Assembly: GCA_002428495.1 (NCBI GenBank)
Contig: DIWR01000004.1
Location: 1 to 50,262 of the forward strand
Source of the DNA: Synergistaceae bacterium UBA6101
Lineage (GTDB): Bacteria > Synergistota > Synergistia > Synergistales > Synergistaceae
Direction: 5' to 3'
Length of the DNA: 50,262 nt
The stretch's first letter is position 1, and the number at the start of each line of letters is the position of its first letter. Both the position numbers and the translations under genes were made by a program. This document shows positions 8,184 through 16,471 of the stretch, in pieces. A model generated the notes under the pieces. The model was not told where the DNA came from. It made no database searches and was given only the letters and a program-made list of their open reading frames with translations.

Positions 8184-8298
8184 TTGTGTATGTCAGAAAT
8201 ATGTGGACTTAAGGTAATGTTATTATTAAATATAATACAAATGGATATATTGTAAACTATGTAGTATTATATATGTAATCTGCGAAGGAGGTAGACAA

Positions 8299-9573
8299 AT
8301 GAGAGAACTTTTTATACCTGAAACAAAAAACCCCCCGGCAAAGGTAAAGGATCTGGGGATTATCAGCCTTGTAATGGAAGGCGCAGGTGTTTTTAACGCA
8401 AAAAGCGGGGAGATAATACTCCTTCCTATTGGCAGGAGCACTCTAAACAGTATTTCTGAAGACCTTGCTGAGGCTCTCCTTGAAAAAAACGGTATACAAC
8501 ATATAGACTGCAGCGCTTCGGATGAATCCGTCAACTCCCTTGCTGAGCGCTACGTAAGGGAATATGGGGACAAAGCGCTCTCCTGGATGGTTATCTCAGG
8601 AAGAAAGTTAAAACTTTGGGGATGGGCGAGTACAGAAGAAGATGTGAAGATGAAGACAGCAATGGCTGCTGACACTATCCGCTCTATCATGGAGCGCTAC
8701 ATTCCGGATTTTGGCTATCTTCTTGAGGTAAGCTCAGGTACTATAAACAAAATGGCAGGTGTCTGTTCAACGACCAAAGGGTCGCTTTATGAGCTGGAAG
8801 GCCTGACTTGCCCTGGATCCGGTTATTATTACCACGATGACTCTGCCTTCATATATGCTACTGAACCGGTGAACTCGGATCAGGAAGAGGAAGAGGTAAA
8901 AGATGTCCATACTCCGGGGGCACACACTATTACCCTTCTCTGTGAACAGCTTGGCCTGGATCCCAAACAAACGCTCAAGGCTATGCTTTACACTGTTATT
9001 TTGCCGGATGGGAAAAAGACTCTTCTGTTTGCAATGATCAGGGGAGACAAGAATATAAGCATAAACAAGCTGGCTGCCTATGTAGATTCAAAATTCAAAG
9101 GAGCATCCTTCAGAAAGGCCGAAAACGGGGAAATTGTCTCATCCTTTGGTGAGGTCGCAGGTTTTTGCGGACCTATAGGAGTACCCGATGGAGTTCAAAT
9201 GGTCGCTGACAAGTCGCTCGTGGGCAGCAAAAACTTAGTGGTCGGCGGCAACAGGCCGGATTATCACAGGACAGGCTGCTGCTGGGACAGGGATTTCAAA
9301 CCTGATGTCGCAGACCTCTTGCAATTTGAGGAATCAATGTTATGCCCTGAAAGCGGAACTCCTTTGACACCGGTGCAGTTAAGGAAGATCTGTACTGTGG
9401 AGTGTTACGGCTCGGAGATGAGAGGCGAACCTGTTCTCTCATCCAGAGACAGAGAAGGAGAACACAAATGGCCATACAGGTGGAAGGCTGAGGTATCTTT
9501 GGAATCTCTCATACTCTCATTCTACGAAAAAAAAGAAAAACGTATCAATGATGCGATCTTTAACGATAAGTAG
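8299..9573 (+). CDS. prolyl-tRNA synthetase paralogue lacking the C-terminal half, editing domain retained
   Basis: 424 residues. The N-terminus (RELFIPETKNPPAKVKD, then LLPIGRSTL near 41-49) follows the start of bacterial ProRS. The motif 2 region is degraded (SGRKLKLWGWAST at 100-112 where ProRS has RGREFxMKDAYSF). Residues about 203-345 match the YbaK-like INS editing insertion: VHTPGAHTI, a lysine in QTLKAML (K227), GPIGVPDGVQMVADKS, DYHRTG and NWGRD-like CCWDRDF. After CPESGTPL the motif 3 and anticodon-binding domains are missing and replaced by about 70 unrelated residues. It is 424 instead of about 570 residues, so it probably cannot charge tRNA; a trans-editing or regulatory role is inferred. 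Strong aaggaggt ribosome site. Confidence 0.8.
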   Translation: MRELFIPETKNPPAKVKDLGIISLVMEGAGVFNAKSGEIILLPIGRSTLNSISEDLAEALLEKNGIQHIDCSASDESVNSLAERYVREYGDKALSWMVISGRKLKLWGWASTEEDVKMKTAMAADTIRSIMERYIPDFGYLLEVSSGTINKMAGVCSTTKGSLYELEGLTCPGSGYYYHDDSAFIYATEPVNSDQEEEEVKDVHTPGAHTITLLCEQLGLDPKQTLKAMLYTVILPDGKKTLLFAMIRGDKNISINKLAAYVDSKFKGASFRKAENGEIVSSFGEVAGFCGPIGVPDGVQMVADKSLVGSKNLVVGGNRPDYHRTGCCWDRDFKPDVADLLQFEESMLCPESGTPLTPVQLRKICTVECYGSEMRGEPVLSSRDREGEHKWPYRWKAEVSLESLILSFYEKKEKRINDAIFNDK

Positions 9574-9613
9574 ATCATAAAGATAAGGCAGTGCATCTCT
9601 TCAGAACCGAATT

Positions 9614-9643
9614 CGCGGGGCCCTGTCGGCCCTGCGTTTTTTT
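9614..9643 (+). terminator. terminator of the ProRS-like gene
   Basis: cgcggggcc / ggccctgcg with one wobble, loop ctgtc, then seven T. Confidence 0.88.
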
Positions 9644-9687
9644 GTTCTGCTGAGCAGACATTTTGATCTTAAGTTTGGGATGATTTA

Positions 9688-9716
9688 TTGCGGACCTGCT
9701 CAGGGCAAGTTATACT
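9688..9716 (+). promoter_or_regulatory. promoter of the transmembrane ligand-binding gene
   Basis: TTGCGG 9688-9693, 17-base spacer, TATACT 9711-9716; the start codon follows within about 25 bases. Confidence 0.5.
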
Positions 9717-9739
9717 CTTAAGTATGGGGAGTGTTATCT

Positions 9740-11341
9740 TTGGCTGAGGTTATGAAAAAAGTACTGGAAAAACTTATTGAAGATTACGGTCTCTGTATCC
9801 TGGAAGATCCGGACAGGCTCTCTCAGTTCCTCGAAGCGAGGAACCCGGGCGAAAGCGCTGCCAATTTCAGGCTGACGTTTGCTTTGCGCTATATGATCAA
9901 ATCTGGATGGTCTGTAAATTCAAAGATCAGCAGTAAAATTGAGGCACACTTCAGGGCGAAACTCTTAGAGCATCTCGGTTTTACTCAGGAAGAGGCAGAG
10001 GATGTATTGCTTACTCTGAGGCATGTCATAAGGGAAGAGCGTGCAGAGTGCAGCTTTGAAGAGGCAGGTGCTGATGAACTGGTCGCAAGGCCTGGAAACC
10101 TGAGAAGGATAGCAGGCGGGATATCGAATAAACCGAGGACGATGTGGATCAGAAAGAAATCATTCTACAACGGCATCGTTCTGATTGTTGCATTATTGGC
10201 GATAGTGGTTCTCTTTTTCCAGATAGGAAGCCAGCGGAACCCCGTTGGGGACGAATTCAGAGTAGCTTTTTTCGCTCCAATGAAAGGCAGCGACGCACAG
10301 TCGAGCCACAACCAGCTGAGAGCTGCCCAGCTCGCAGTCGAACAGATAAACAAACAGGGCGGAGTAAGGGGCTATAAGATCAAAATAGTAGGTTATGACC
10401 TTCCAAATGGCACCCACGAAGCAGAAGAGAGCATAAGGAAAGTAATGAAAGACAAGAGCATACTTGTCATGATGACGCTTGCGTCACAGGAAAAGGCCCA
10501 GCTGATGTCAAGAATTGCGGACGATATTAGCGTTCCTTTGGTGATAACGGCTTCAGACCTGACTTCAGGAGCCGTTATGAAAGGCGAGAAGCCGCATCTT
10601 TATGCTTTCCGCATAGCAAACGACACTGATGCCAGAGCAAAAATGCTGGCATATTTCGCGGTACAGGGGCTTTCAAAAAAAGAAATTGCCTTTTTTTACG
10701 ATGCTGATGACGAAACGGCCGCAATGCTTCATGAATCGGCTCTGAGATGGGTAAAGATCTTTGGTGGCAAGGTCACGGCAGATATCGGAGGCCGGATGAA
10801 AGGGAATGCAGACTACAATGCATCAATGGAAGAGATCGCCAAAAGCGGAGCCGATGTACTGATAATTCCAGGAAAACAGAATGACATCAGGGCACTTTTC
10901 AAGTCAGCAAGAGAGTCAGGTTACAGAAATGCAGTGCTTGCGGAAGGCTATACCGAGAGCATGGCCGGGAGCAGCGACAATATTTTTGCGGACAGCTGGT
11001 GGGTCAATGAAGTCTCTGACCTTGACCCCCAGATACGTTCTGTAATGAAAGACTACAGGACACTCTACAACGAAAATTGCCCTCCTTCTGATGTGGAATC
11101 GGCCATACTTGCTTATGATGGAGTCAGGTGGGTCGCAAACGCGCTTTACAGTGCATCAGGCTACAGGGGAGAGGCAATACGGCATGCCCTTCTTTCAACA
11201 AAAAATTTTCCCGCGGCACACGCCACACTTACGATAGACCCCAGGACTCACGGTCCGCTCAACAAGGCCGTAGCAATAGTCTTTTGCCCTAAAGAAAAGG
11301 GCATTTTCCAGAGAAGGGTAAGAACAAAAAATATAGATTGA
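9740..11341 (+). CDS. membrane-anchored protein with cytoplasmic helical domain and extracytoplasmic Leu/Ile/Val-binding-type domain
   Basis: 533 residues from TTG 9740, chosen because ggggag (9726-9731) is 8 bases away; GTG 9731 would overlap that site. Residues about 1-55 form a helical module (LCILEDPDRLSQFL then FRLTFALRYMIKSGW) that resembles small N-terminal domains seen in some bacterial signalling proteins. After more helices comes a single membrane segment (NGIVLIVALLAIVVLFF, about 144-161). The rest, from EFRVAFFAPM, is a type I periplasmic binding fold like LivJ and ABC branched-chain amino acid receptors (AAQLAVEQINKQGGVRGYKI). There is no cleavable signal and no ABC transporter nearby, so it looks like a sensor rather than a transport receptor. 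Orientation (N inside) is inferred from the basic residues before the helix. Confidence 0.7.
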   Translation: MAEVMKKVLEKLIEDYGLCILEDPDRLSQFLEARNPGESAANFRLTFALRYMIKSGWSVNSKISSKIEAHFRAKLLEHLGFTQEEAEDVLLTLRHVIREERAECSFEEAGADELVARPGNLRRIAGGISNKPRTMWIRKKSFYNGIVLIVALLAIVVLFFQIGSQRNPVGDEFRVAFFAPMKGSDAQSSHNQLRAAQLAVEQINKQGGVRGYKIKIVGYDLPNGTHEAEESIRKVMKDKSILVMMTLASQEKAQLMSRIADDISVPLVITASDLTSGAVMKGEKPHLYAFRIANDTDARAKMLAYFAVQGLSKKEIAFFYDADDETAAMLHESALRWVKIFGGKVTADIGGRMKGNADYNASMEEIAKSGADVLIIPGKQNDIRALFKSARESGYRNAVLAEGYTESMAGSSDNIFADSWWVNEVSDLDPQIRSVMKDYRTLYNENCPPSDVESAILAYDGVRWVANALYSASGYRGEAIRHALLSTKNFPAAHATLTIDPRTHGPLNKAVAIVFCPKEKGIFQRRVRTKNID

Positions 11342-11355
11342 CCATGGAAACAACA

Positions 11356-11402
11356 AAGTATCATAATAAGGGATCATGAAATAAGGTATCAGGTATAATG
11401 GT
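11356..11402. repeat. three imperfect ~15-bp repeats with a TATAAT before the acyl-CoA synthetase
   Basis: Imperfect copies tatcataataagg, gatcatgaaataagg and tatcaggtataatgg run head to tail. The last one contains TATAAT (about 11393-11398), about 55 bases before the start codon. No good -35 is visible, so an activator may bind the repeats. Confidence 0.35.
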
Positions 11403-11453
11403 CCTCCTGTCCTGAAATTACTTTTATATTTTAAATATTTTGGAGTTGGTGTA

Positions 11454-12956
11454 ATGGAGACAAAAAGACAGGAAAGACTTGAGGAAAGATTCGAGTCTGC
11501 GTGGAAAGGCAGAGAAACTGAAGATTGCCTCTGGTGGGATGGAAGCTGGTGGCCATGGAACAGGCTCAACAGCCTGGCTCTTGACTGCGAAGAAAAATTA
11601 AAAGAGGCAGGATTTGAAAAAGGACAGAGGATCGCATTTATCCTGCCCAATTCTCCGATCGTTATTGCACTATCCCTTGCTTGCTGGAAACTGGGAGGAG
11701 CAGTTGCTCCTGTCAATGCCAGAGCCGGTCATGAAAATCTGAGAGATACCCTTCAGGTACTGGATCCGGCTGCTGTATTCGTTTCGGAGGGCAACGAACT
11801 TTCAGGTCGTGTTTTCGAAGGGATGAAGTTTGGGATATTCTCCGCATCTCAAGAAAAACTTGATCAGAAATTCGAGTGTGTAAAAGGTATACCTGAAAAT
11901 GAGGATCACGCGGTCATATTTTCAACATCGGGAACATCGGGCAGACCGAAAGCAGTTCCATGCACCCACTTAAATCTGCTGTCAAATATCGATCCGATCA
12001 ATAAACACATCCCCGGTCTCCTGAACAGGGATTCGGTGATTTTAAACGTTCTTCCTAACTTTCATTCTTTTGGCTTCAACATATCGGGGATGCTTGCACT
12101 CATGAGCGGTTGCAGACAAACACTGCTGCCGGGATTTGTCCCGGTCGACCATACGATCGATGCGATAAGGGCATCAGGAGCAAACTGCATAATCGGAGTT
12201 CCGACGATAATGGTCTTCCTTCTGGGAGCGCTGTCAAAAAAAGGAGAGCGCCTGAGCGGGATAAAATTCGTGATAACCGGCGGAGACAGGCTGAATGTTC
12301 AGATAAACACAAGAAGCAAAGAATATCTCGGAACAGGGATACTCGAAGGCTACGGACTTACTGAGTGCTCGCCTGTCGTAGCTGTCGGGCACAGTGCGGA
12401 TGACAGCAGGCTTGGAACAGTGGGACAATTTTTCGACACTTACGAAGTGCAGATAAGGGACAGGAATGACAGGATACTCGACATGCACGAAGAGGGAGTG
12501 CTCTGGGTCAAAGGGCCCTCTGTGGTATCCGGGTATTTCAGGGATGAGGTCAGCACAAGCGAAAGATTCGTGGATGGATGGTTCAACACAGGTGATGTGG
12601 TCCGTGTAGATAAAGATGGCTATGTAGAGATCGTTGACAGGGCTACGGACATAATCATAGTAAGCGGTTTCAATGTTTATCCGCAGGAGGTTGAAAACGC
12701 TTTGTGCAAACATCCCGCTGTTCAGTCTGCCGCGGCTGTAGGGGAGAAAAACAGTCTGGCGGGAGAGATAGTTAAGGCATTTGTCATACTGAAAGAGGGT
12801 AAAGAAACTACAGAGAAAGAACTAGTTGACTACTGTAAGAAAAACCTAGCCCACTACAAGGTGCCCCGCAGGATAGGTTTTCTTGAAGAATTCCCGATAT
12901 CTGCGGCAGGAAAGGTCCTTCGAAGAGAATTAAGGAAAATAGAGATAGGTAAATAA
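11454..12956 (+). CDS. AMP-forming acyl-CoA synthetase / ligase
   Basis: 500 residues of the ANL adenylating superfamily. The phosphate-binding loop is STSGTSGRPK (157-166). The GYGLTECSPV motif, the hinge region (GWFNTGDVVRVDKDG) and the C-terminal catalytic lysine (SAAGKVLRREL, K487) are all intact. It should activate a carboxylic acid with ATP and transfer it to CoA. The substrate is unknown; the sequence resembles medium/long-chain FadD-like and aryl-CoA ligases. ATG at 11454 with a ggagttgg site. It converges on the FAD oxidase gene across a shared terminator. Confidence 0.88.
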   Translation: METKRQERLEERFESAWKGRETEDCLWWDGSWWPWNRLNSLALDCEEKLKEAGFEKGQRIAFILPNSPIVIALSLACWKLGGAVAPVNARAGHENLRDTLQVLDPAAVFVSEGNELSGRVFEGMKFGIFSASQEKLDQKFECVKGIPENEDHAVIFSTSGTSGRPKAVPCTHLNLLSNIDPINKHIPGLLNRDSVILNVLPNFHSFGFNISGMLALMSGCRQTLLPGFVPVDHTIDAIRASGANCIIGVPTIMVFLLGALSKKGERLSGIKFVITGGDRLNVQINTRSKEYLGTGILEGYGLTECSPVVAVGHSADDSRLGTVGQFFDTYEVQIRDRNDRILDMHEEGVLWVKGPSVVSGYFRDEVSTSERFVDGWFNTGDVVRVDKDGYVEIVDRATDIIIVSGFNVYPQEVENALCKHPAVQSAAAVGEKNSLAGEIVKAFVILKEGKETTEKELVDYCKKNLAHYKVPRRIGFLEEFPISAAGKVLRRELRKIEIGK

Positions 12957-12958
12957 GA

Positions 12959-12995
12959 GAGAAGGTTTCGGTTTTCCTAAAACCTTCTCCTTTTA
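12959..12995. terminator. terminator between convergent genes
   Basis: gagaaggttt (12959-12968) and aaaccttctc (12980-12989) form a perfect 10-bp stem, followed by ctttta on the plus strand. Confidence 0.7.
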
Positions 12996-14423
12996 CTCAT
13001 TCCACTCGACAAGTTTGCCTGGGTTCAGGATGTTATCAGGGTCGAAAGCAAGCTTGACCCTTTTTATCAGCTCAAGGTGATTTTTGTCGAGGAATAGCTT
13101 CATGAATCCTTTTCTTTTAAATCCAATTCCGTGCTCTCCAGAAAGAGTTCCTCCCATTTTGATAACAGCGGAGTAGATCTCCTCCTGTACTTTGCGGAGG
13201 ACTTCATGCCAGTCCTCGGTATCGGGTCCTATTACAGTGCAGTGCATATTGCCGTCACCGGCATGACCGTATGCCACCCATTCCAGATCCCTGTCAAGAC
13301 AAACTTTTTTTATCTTTTCCAGAAGGTCTGGGACCCTGTCTGTGGGTACAGCCAGATCCTCTTTCGTGTATCTGCTGTAAAAGAATGCAGTTGCCTCCGG
13401 TATTGCCTTGCGGGTCTGCCATATCCTCTCTTTTGTGCTTCTTGTGTCAGCAACATAAACTTCACTTGCCCCGTTTTCCTTTGAAAGAGCACCTATCCTT
13501 TCGTACTCCCTTTCCAGGACATCCTGATCATTTTCTTCAAGCTGGATTATAAGAGCTGCTCCGGCATCGCTGGCTGGCACCGGATTGTTCAGGTATCTTT
13601 CGACGAGTTCCAGAGCTTTTTTGTCCATGAATTCTATTGAGGCGGGAACTATGCCTCCCTTTTTGATTATCTGCGGAACAAACGCTATGGCAGTTTCAGG
13701 ATCCGGGAAGGCCGCAAGCAGGTCTACGGAATGTCTGGGAAGGGGAAGAAGTTTTAGTACGGCTTTGGTTATTATCGCCAGAACTCCTTCAGATCCGGCG
13801 ATCAGGTGTGTAAAATCCAGCCCTGTTACGTCTTTGCGTCTTTTTCCACCAAACCATATTATTGTACCATCTGCCAGGACTACCTCCAGTGCAAGCACCT
13901 GCGCTCCTGTTGCTCCGTACTTTATAACTTTGTTCCCGCCGGCATTTTCTGCTATATTTCCACCAATGAAGGAGGCATCCCCGCTGCATGGATCCCCTGC
14001 GTAAAGAAGGTCGTGTCTTGCTGCTAGTTTGCTTATCTCTGATGTCACTACCCCCGGTTCAACTGTCACAGTAAGGTTTTTCTCATCGAGCTCGATTATT
14101 TTATTCATCTTTTCAAAGGACATCACCAAACCGCCGAATGCGGGAAGGGCACCTCCCGAAAGCCCTGTCCCAGCCCCTCTGGGGGTAACAGGTATCCTGT
14201 TGGCTGAAGCTATTTTCATTATTTCTGAAACGTGAGCGCTGCATTCAGGGAATACGAGTGCTTCCGCCCTGTATTCGCCTTCATATGCGGAAGATGGCAC
14301 CTCATCGTGCGAATATGAGATCAGTTTCTCTTCATCGGAAGACACGTTTCTATCCCCTATGGCTGATCTCAGCAGGGATATTATCTTTTTATCGACCTTG
14401 TTGTATGAAAATAATGCACTCAT
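12993..14423 (-). CDS. glcD: FAD-binding oxidase, GlcD/D-lactate dehydrogenase family
   Basis: 476 residues from the ATG at 14423, which is 7 bases after ggagg; an ATG two codons upstream is too close. The FAD-binding type 4 domain shows PRGAGTGLSGGALPAFGG and GGNIAENAGG. The C-terminal FAD-oxidase domain has YGHAGDGNMH and GEHGIGFKR. Length matches GlcD subunits. It oxidises a 2-hydroxy acid (lactate, glycolate or 2-hydroxyglutarate are typical). No GlcE/GlcF or LctB/C EtfAB genes lie next to it, so its electron acceptor is not apparent. It is a single-gene unit, divergent from glgB. Confidence 0.88.
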   Translation of the reverse strand: MSALFSYNKVDKKIISLLRSAIGDRNVSSDEEKLISYSHDEVPSSAYEGEYRAEALVFPECSAHVSEIMKIASANRIPVTPRGAGTGLSGGALPAFGGLVMSFEKMNKIIELDEKNLTVTVEPGVVTSEISKLAARHDLLYAGDPCSGDASFIGGNIAENAGGNKVIKYGATGAQVLALEVVLADGTIIWFGGKRRKDVTGLDFTHLIAGSEGVLAIITKAVLKLLPLPRHSVDLLAAFPDPETAIAFVPQIIKKGGIVPASIEFMDKKALELVERYLNNPVPASDAGAALIIQLEENDQDVLEREYERIGALSKENGASEVYVADTRSTKERIWQTRKAIPEATAFFYSRYTKEDLAVPTDRVPDLLEKIKKVCLDRDLEWVAYGHAGDGNMHCTVIGPDTEDWHEVLRKVQEEIYSAVIKMGGTLSGEHGIGFKRKGFMKLFLDKNHLELIKRVKLAFDPDNILNPGKLVEWNE

Positions 14424-14478
14424 CAACATACCTCCGAATCACTTAAGTCATGTTAGTCAGGATACTTAGTTTATCAGC

Positions 14479-14484
14479 TATAAT
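14479..14484 (+). promoter_or_regulatory. -10 element upstream of glgB
   Basis: A perfect TATAAT lies 30-35 bases before the start; no convincing -35 is seen at the right spacing. Confidence 0.35.
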
Positions 14485-14513
14485 AGCATTATTATAGGCA
14501 GGGGGTGCGTCTG

Positions 14514-16451
14514 TTGAAAAAAGAAAACAAGAGCAGTGTCATCCATGGTCTGAGTCTCGCAGGAGAGACAGACATCTATCTTTTTCGTGAAGGAAGCCAT
14601 TGCAGACTTTACAATTTTCTCGGCGCACACAGGATGGCACACGAAGGAAAAGATGGAGTCCTATTCGCTGTCTGGGCACCCAACGCTGCGGAGGTCTCTG
14701 TTATGGGAGACTTCAATGCATGGAACAGAGACAGTCACAAACTTGCGCCAAGATGGGATTCATCGGGCATATGGGAGGGATTTGTTCCGGGCGTTCACAA
14801 CTGGTCTTCATATAAATACTCAATAACGACCGTTACACGAGAAACACTGGACAAAGGCGATCCTTTTGCCTTTTTATGGGAAACTCCCCCTGATACGGCT
14901 TCAAAGATCTGCCCTGATACATCATTCAAGTGGAGCGACAGTGAATGGATATCATCAAGAGGAGAAAAAAACGCCCTTTCATCTCCGCAGTCGATCTATG
15001 AGATGCACGCAGGATCCTGGAGAAGGACCGAGAAAAACGAATATCTCTCCTGGCTGGGACTTGCGGAGGAATTGCCTCCTTACCTTGTTGAAAACGGTTT
15101 TACCCATGTTGAATTTCTTCCTGTTATGGAACACCCCTTTTATGGTTCCTGGGGATACCAGACAACAGGCTATTTTGCTCCGACAGCACGCTACGGCTCG
15201 CCTGACGATTTCAGAAAACTCATAGATTCTCTTCACAAAGCCGGAATTGGAGTAATACTGGACTGGGTGCCATCTCATTTTCCCGCCGATGCTTTCGGAC
15301 TTGCTAAATTTGATGGAACTGCGCTTTTTGAACATGAGGACCCCAGGAAAGGCTTCCATCCGGACTGGAAAAGCTGCATATTCAATTACGGAAGGAACGA
15401 GGTGAGGAGTTTCCTTCTTTCATCCGCCCACTTTTGGCTTGACATGTATCATGTTGACGGCCTGCGCGTGGATGCAGTCGCCTCGATGCTCTACCTTGAC
15501 TATTCCAGGAAAAAGGGGGAATGGATCCCCAACCGGTACGGAGGCAAAGAGAACATAGAGGCAATTGATTTCCTTAAAAAACTTAACGAGACAATATACA
15601 TGGAATATCCTGATGTACAGGTGACTGCAGAGGAATCTACATCCTGGCCGATGGTGTCGCGGCCAACATGGCTCGGCGGCCTTGGCTTCGGGTTCAAGTG
15701 GAACATGGGCTGGATGAACGATATCCTCCAGTACATGTCCAAAGACCCTGTCTTCAGACAGTATCATCACAATAAGCTGACGTTCGGCATGTGGTATGCA
15801 TATTCCGAAAGTTTTGTTCTGCCCCTTTCCCATGACGAGGTGGTTTACGGCAAGGGCTCTCTATGGGGTAAAATGCCGGGTGACAGTTGGCAGAAAGCCG
15901 CAAACCTCAGGCTCCTCTTCGGTTGGATGATGGGACATCCGGGCAAAAAGCTTCTTTTCATGGGAGACGAGTTTGGTCAGGAGAGAGAATGGGACCACAA
16001 TATCAGCCTGGACTGGCACGTGCTGGGCGACGATCTCCACAAGGGGATACTCCTCTGGTTCAAAGATGTAAATAATTTTTACAAAAAAACACCTCAGCTC
16101 TGGGAACAGGATTATGACCCTGCCGGCTTCGAATGGATAGACAGCGGGGACTTGTCCTCAAGTGTGGTATCATTTCTCCGCCGATCAAAAAATGGGAACG
16201 AAACAATATTTATTGGGAACTTTACTCCCGTAATAAGGAACAGATACAGGATAGGAGTGCCAAGAAATACTGTTTGGCGCGAGGCTTTGAACAGTGATTC
16301 TTCCCTGTACGGCGGGTCAAACATTGGAAATCTAGGCGAAATTAAAGCGGAAAAGATATCGTTCCACGGCCGCCAGTACTCGATAGAGGCGACCCTGCCG
16401 CCGCTTTCCTGCCTGGTGCTTCTGCCTGAAGAGACAGATCAAAAGATATAG
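14514..16451 (+). CDS. glgB: 1,4-alpha-glucan branching enzyme
   Basis: 645 residues from TTG 14514, 6 bases after agggggtg; GTG 14505 lies inside that site. An N-terminal CBM48 domain (VLFAVWAPNAAEVSVMGDFN) precedes a GH13 barrel. The nucleophile aspartate is in GLRVDAVASM (D320), the acid/base glutamate in VTAEESTSW (E373) and the transition-state aspartate in LSHDEVVYGKG (D441). A short C-terminal beta domain follows. It creates alpha-1,6 branches in glycogen. malQ follows 20 bases later. The synthase glgA and glgC are not in the window. Confidence 0.95.
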   Translation: MKKENKSSVIHGLSLAGETDIYLFREGSHCRLYNFLGAHRMAHEGKDGVLFAVWAPNAAEVSVMGDFNAWNRDSHKLAPRWDSSGIWEGFVPGVHNWSSYKYSITTVTRETLDKGDPFAFLWETPPDTASKICPDTSFKWSDSEWISSRGEKNALSSPQSIYEMHAGSWRRTEKNEYLSWLGLAEELPPYLVENGFTHVEFLPVMEHPFYGSWGYQTTGYFAPTARYGSPDDFRKLIDSLHKAGIGVILDWVPSHFPADAFGLAKFDGTALFEHEDPRKGFHPDWKSCIFNYGRNEVRSFLLSSAHFWLDMYHVDGLRVDAVASMLYLDYSRKKGEWIPNRYGGKENIEAIDFLKKLNETIYMEYPDVQVTAEESTSWPMVSRPTWLGGLGFGFKWNMGWMNDILQYMSKDPVFRQYHHNKLTFGMWYAYSESFVLPLSHDEVVYGKGSLWGKMPGDSWQKAANLRLLFGWMMGHPGKKLLFMGDEFGQEREWDHNISLDWHVLGDDLHKGILLWFKDVNNFYKKTPQLWEQDYDPAGFEWIDSGDLSSSVVSFLRRSKNGNETIFIGNFTPVIRNRYRIGVPRNTVWREALNSDSSLYGGSNIGNLGEIKAEKISFHGRQYSIEATLPPLSCLVLLPEETDQKI

Positions 16452-16471
16452 GAAAACCGGAGGTAAGGTTT

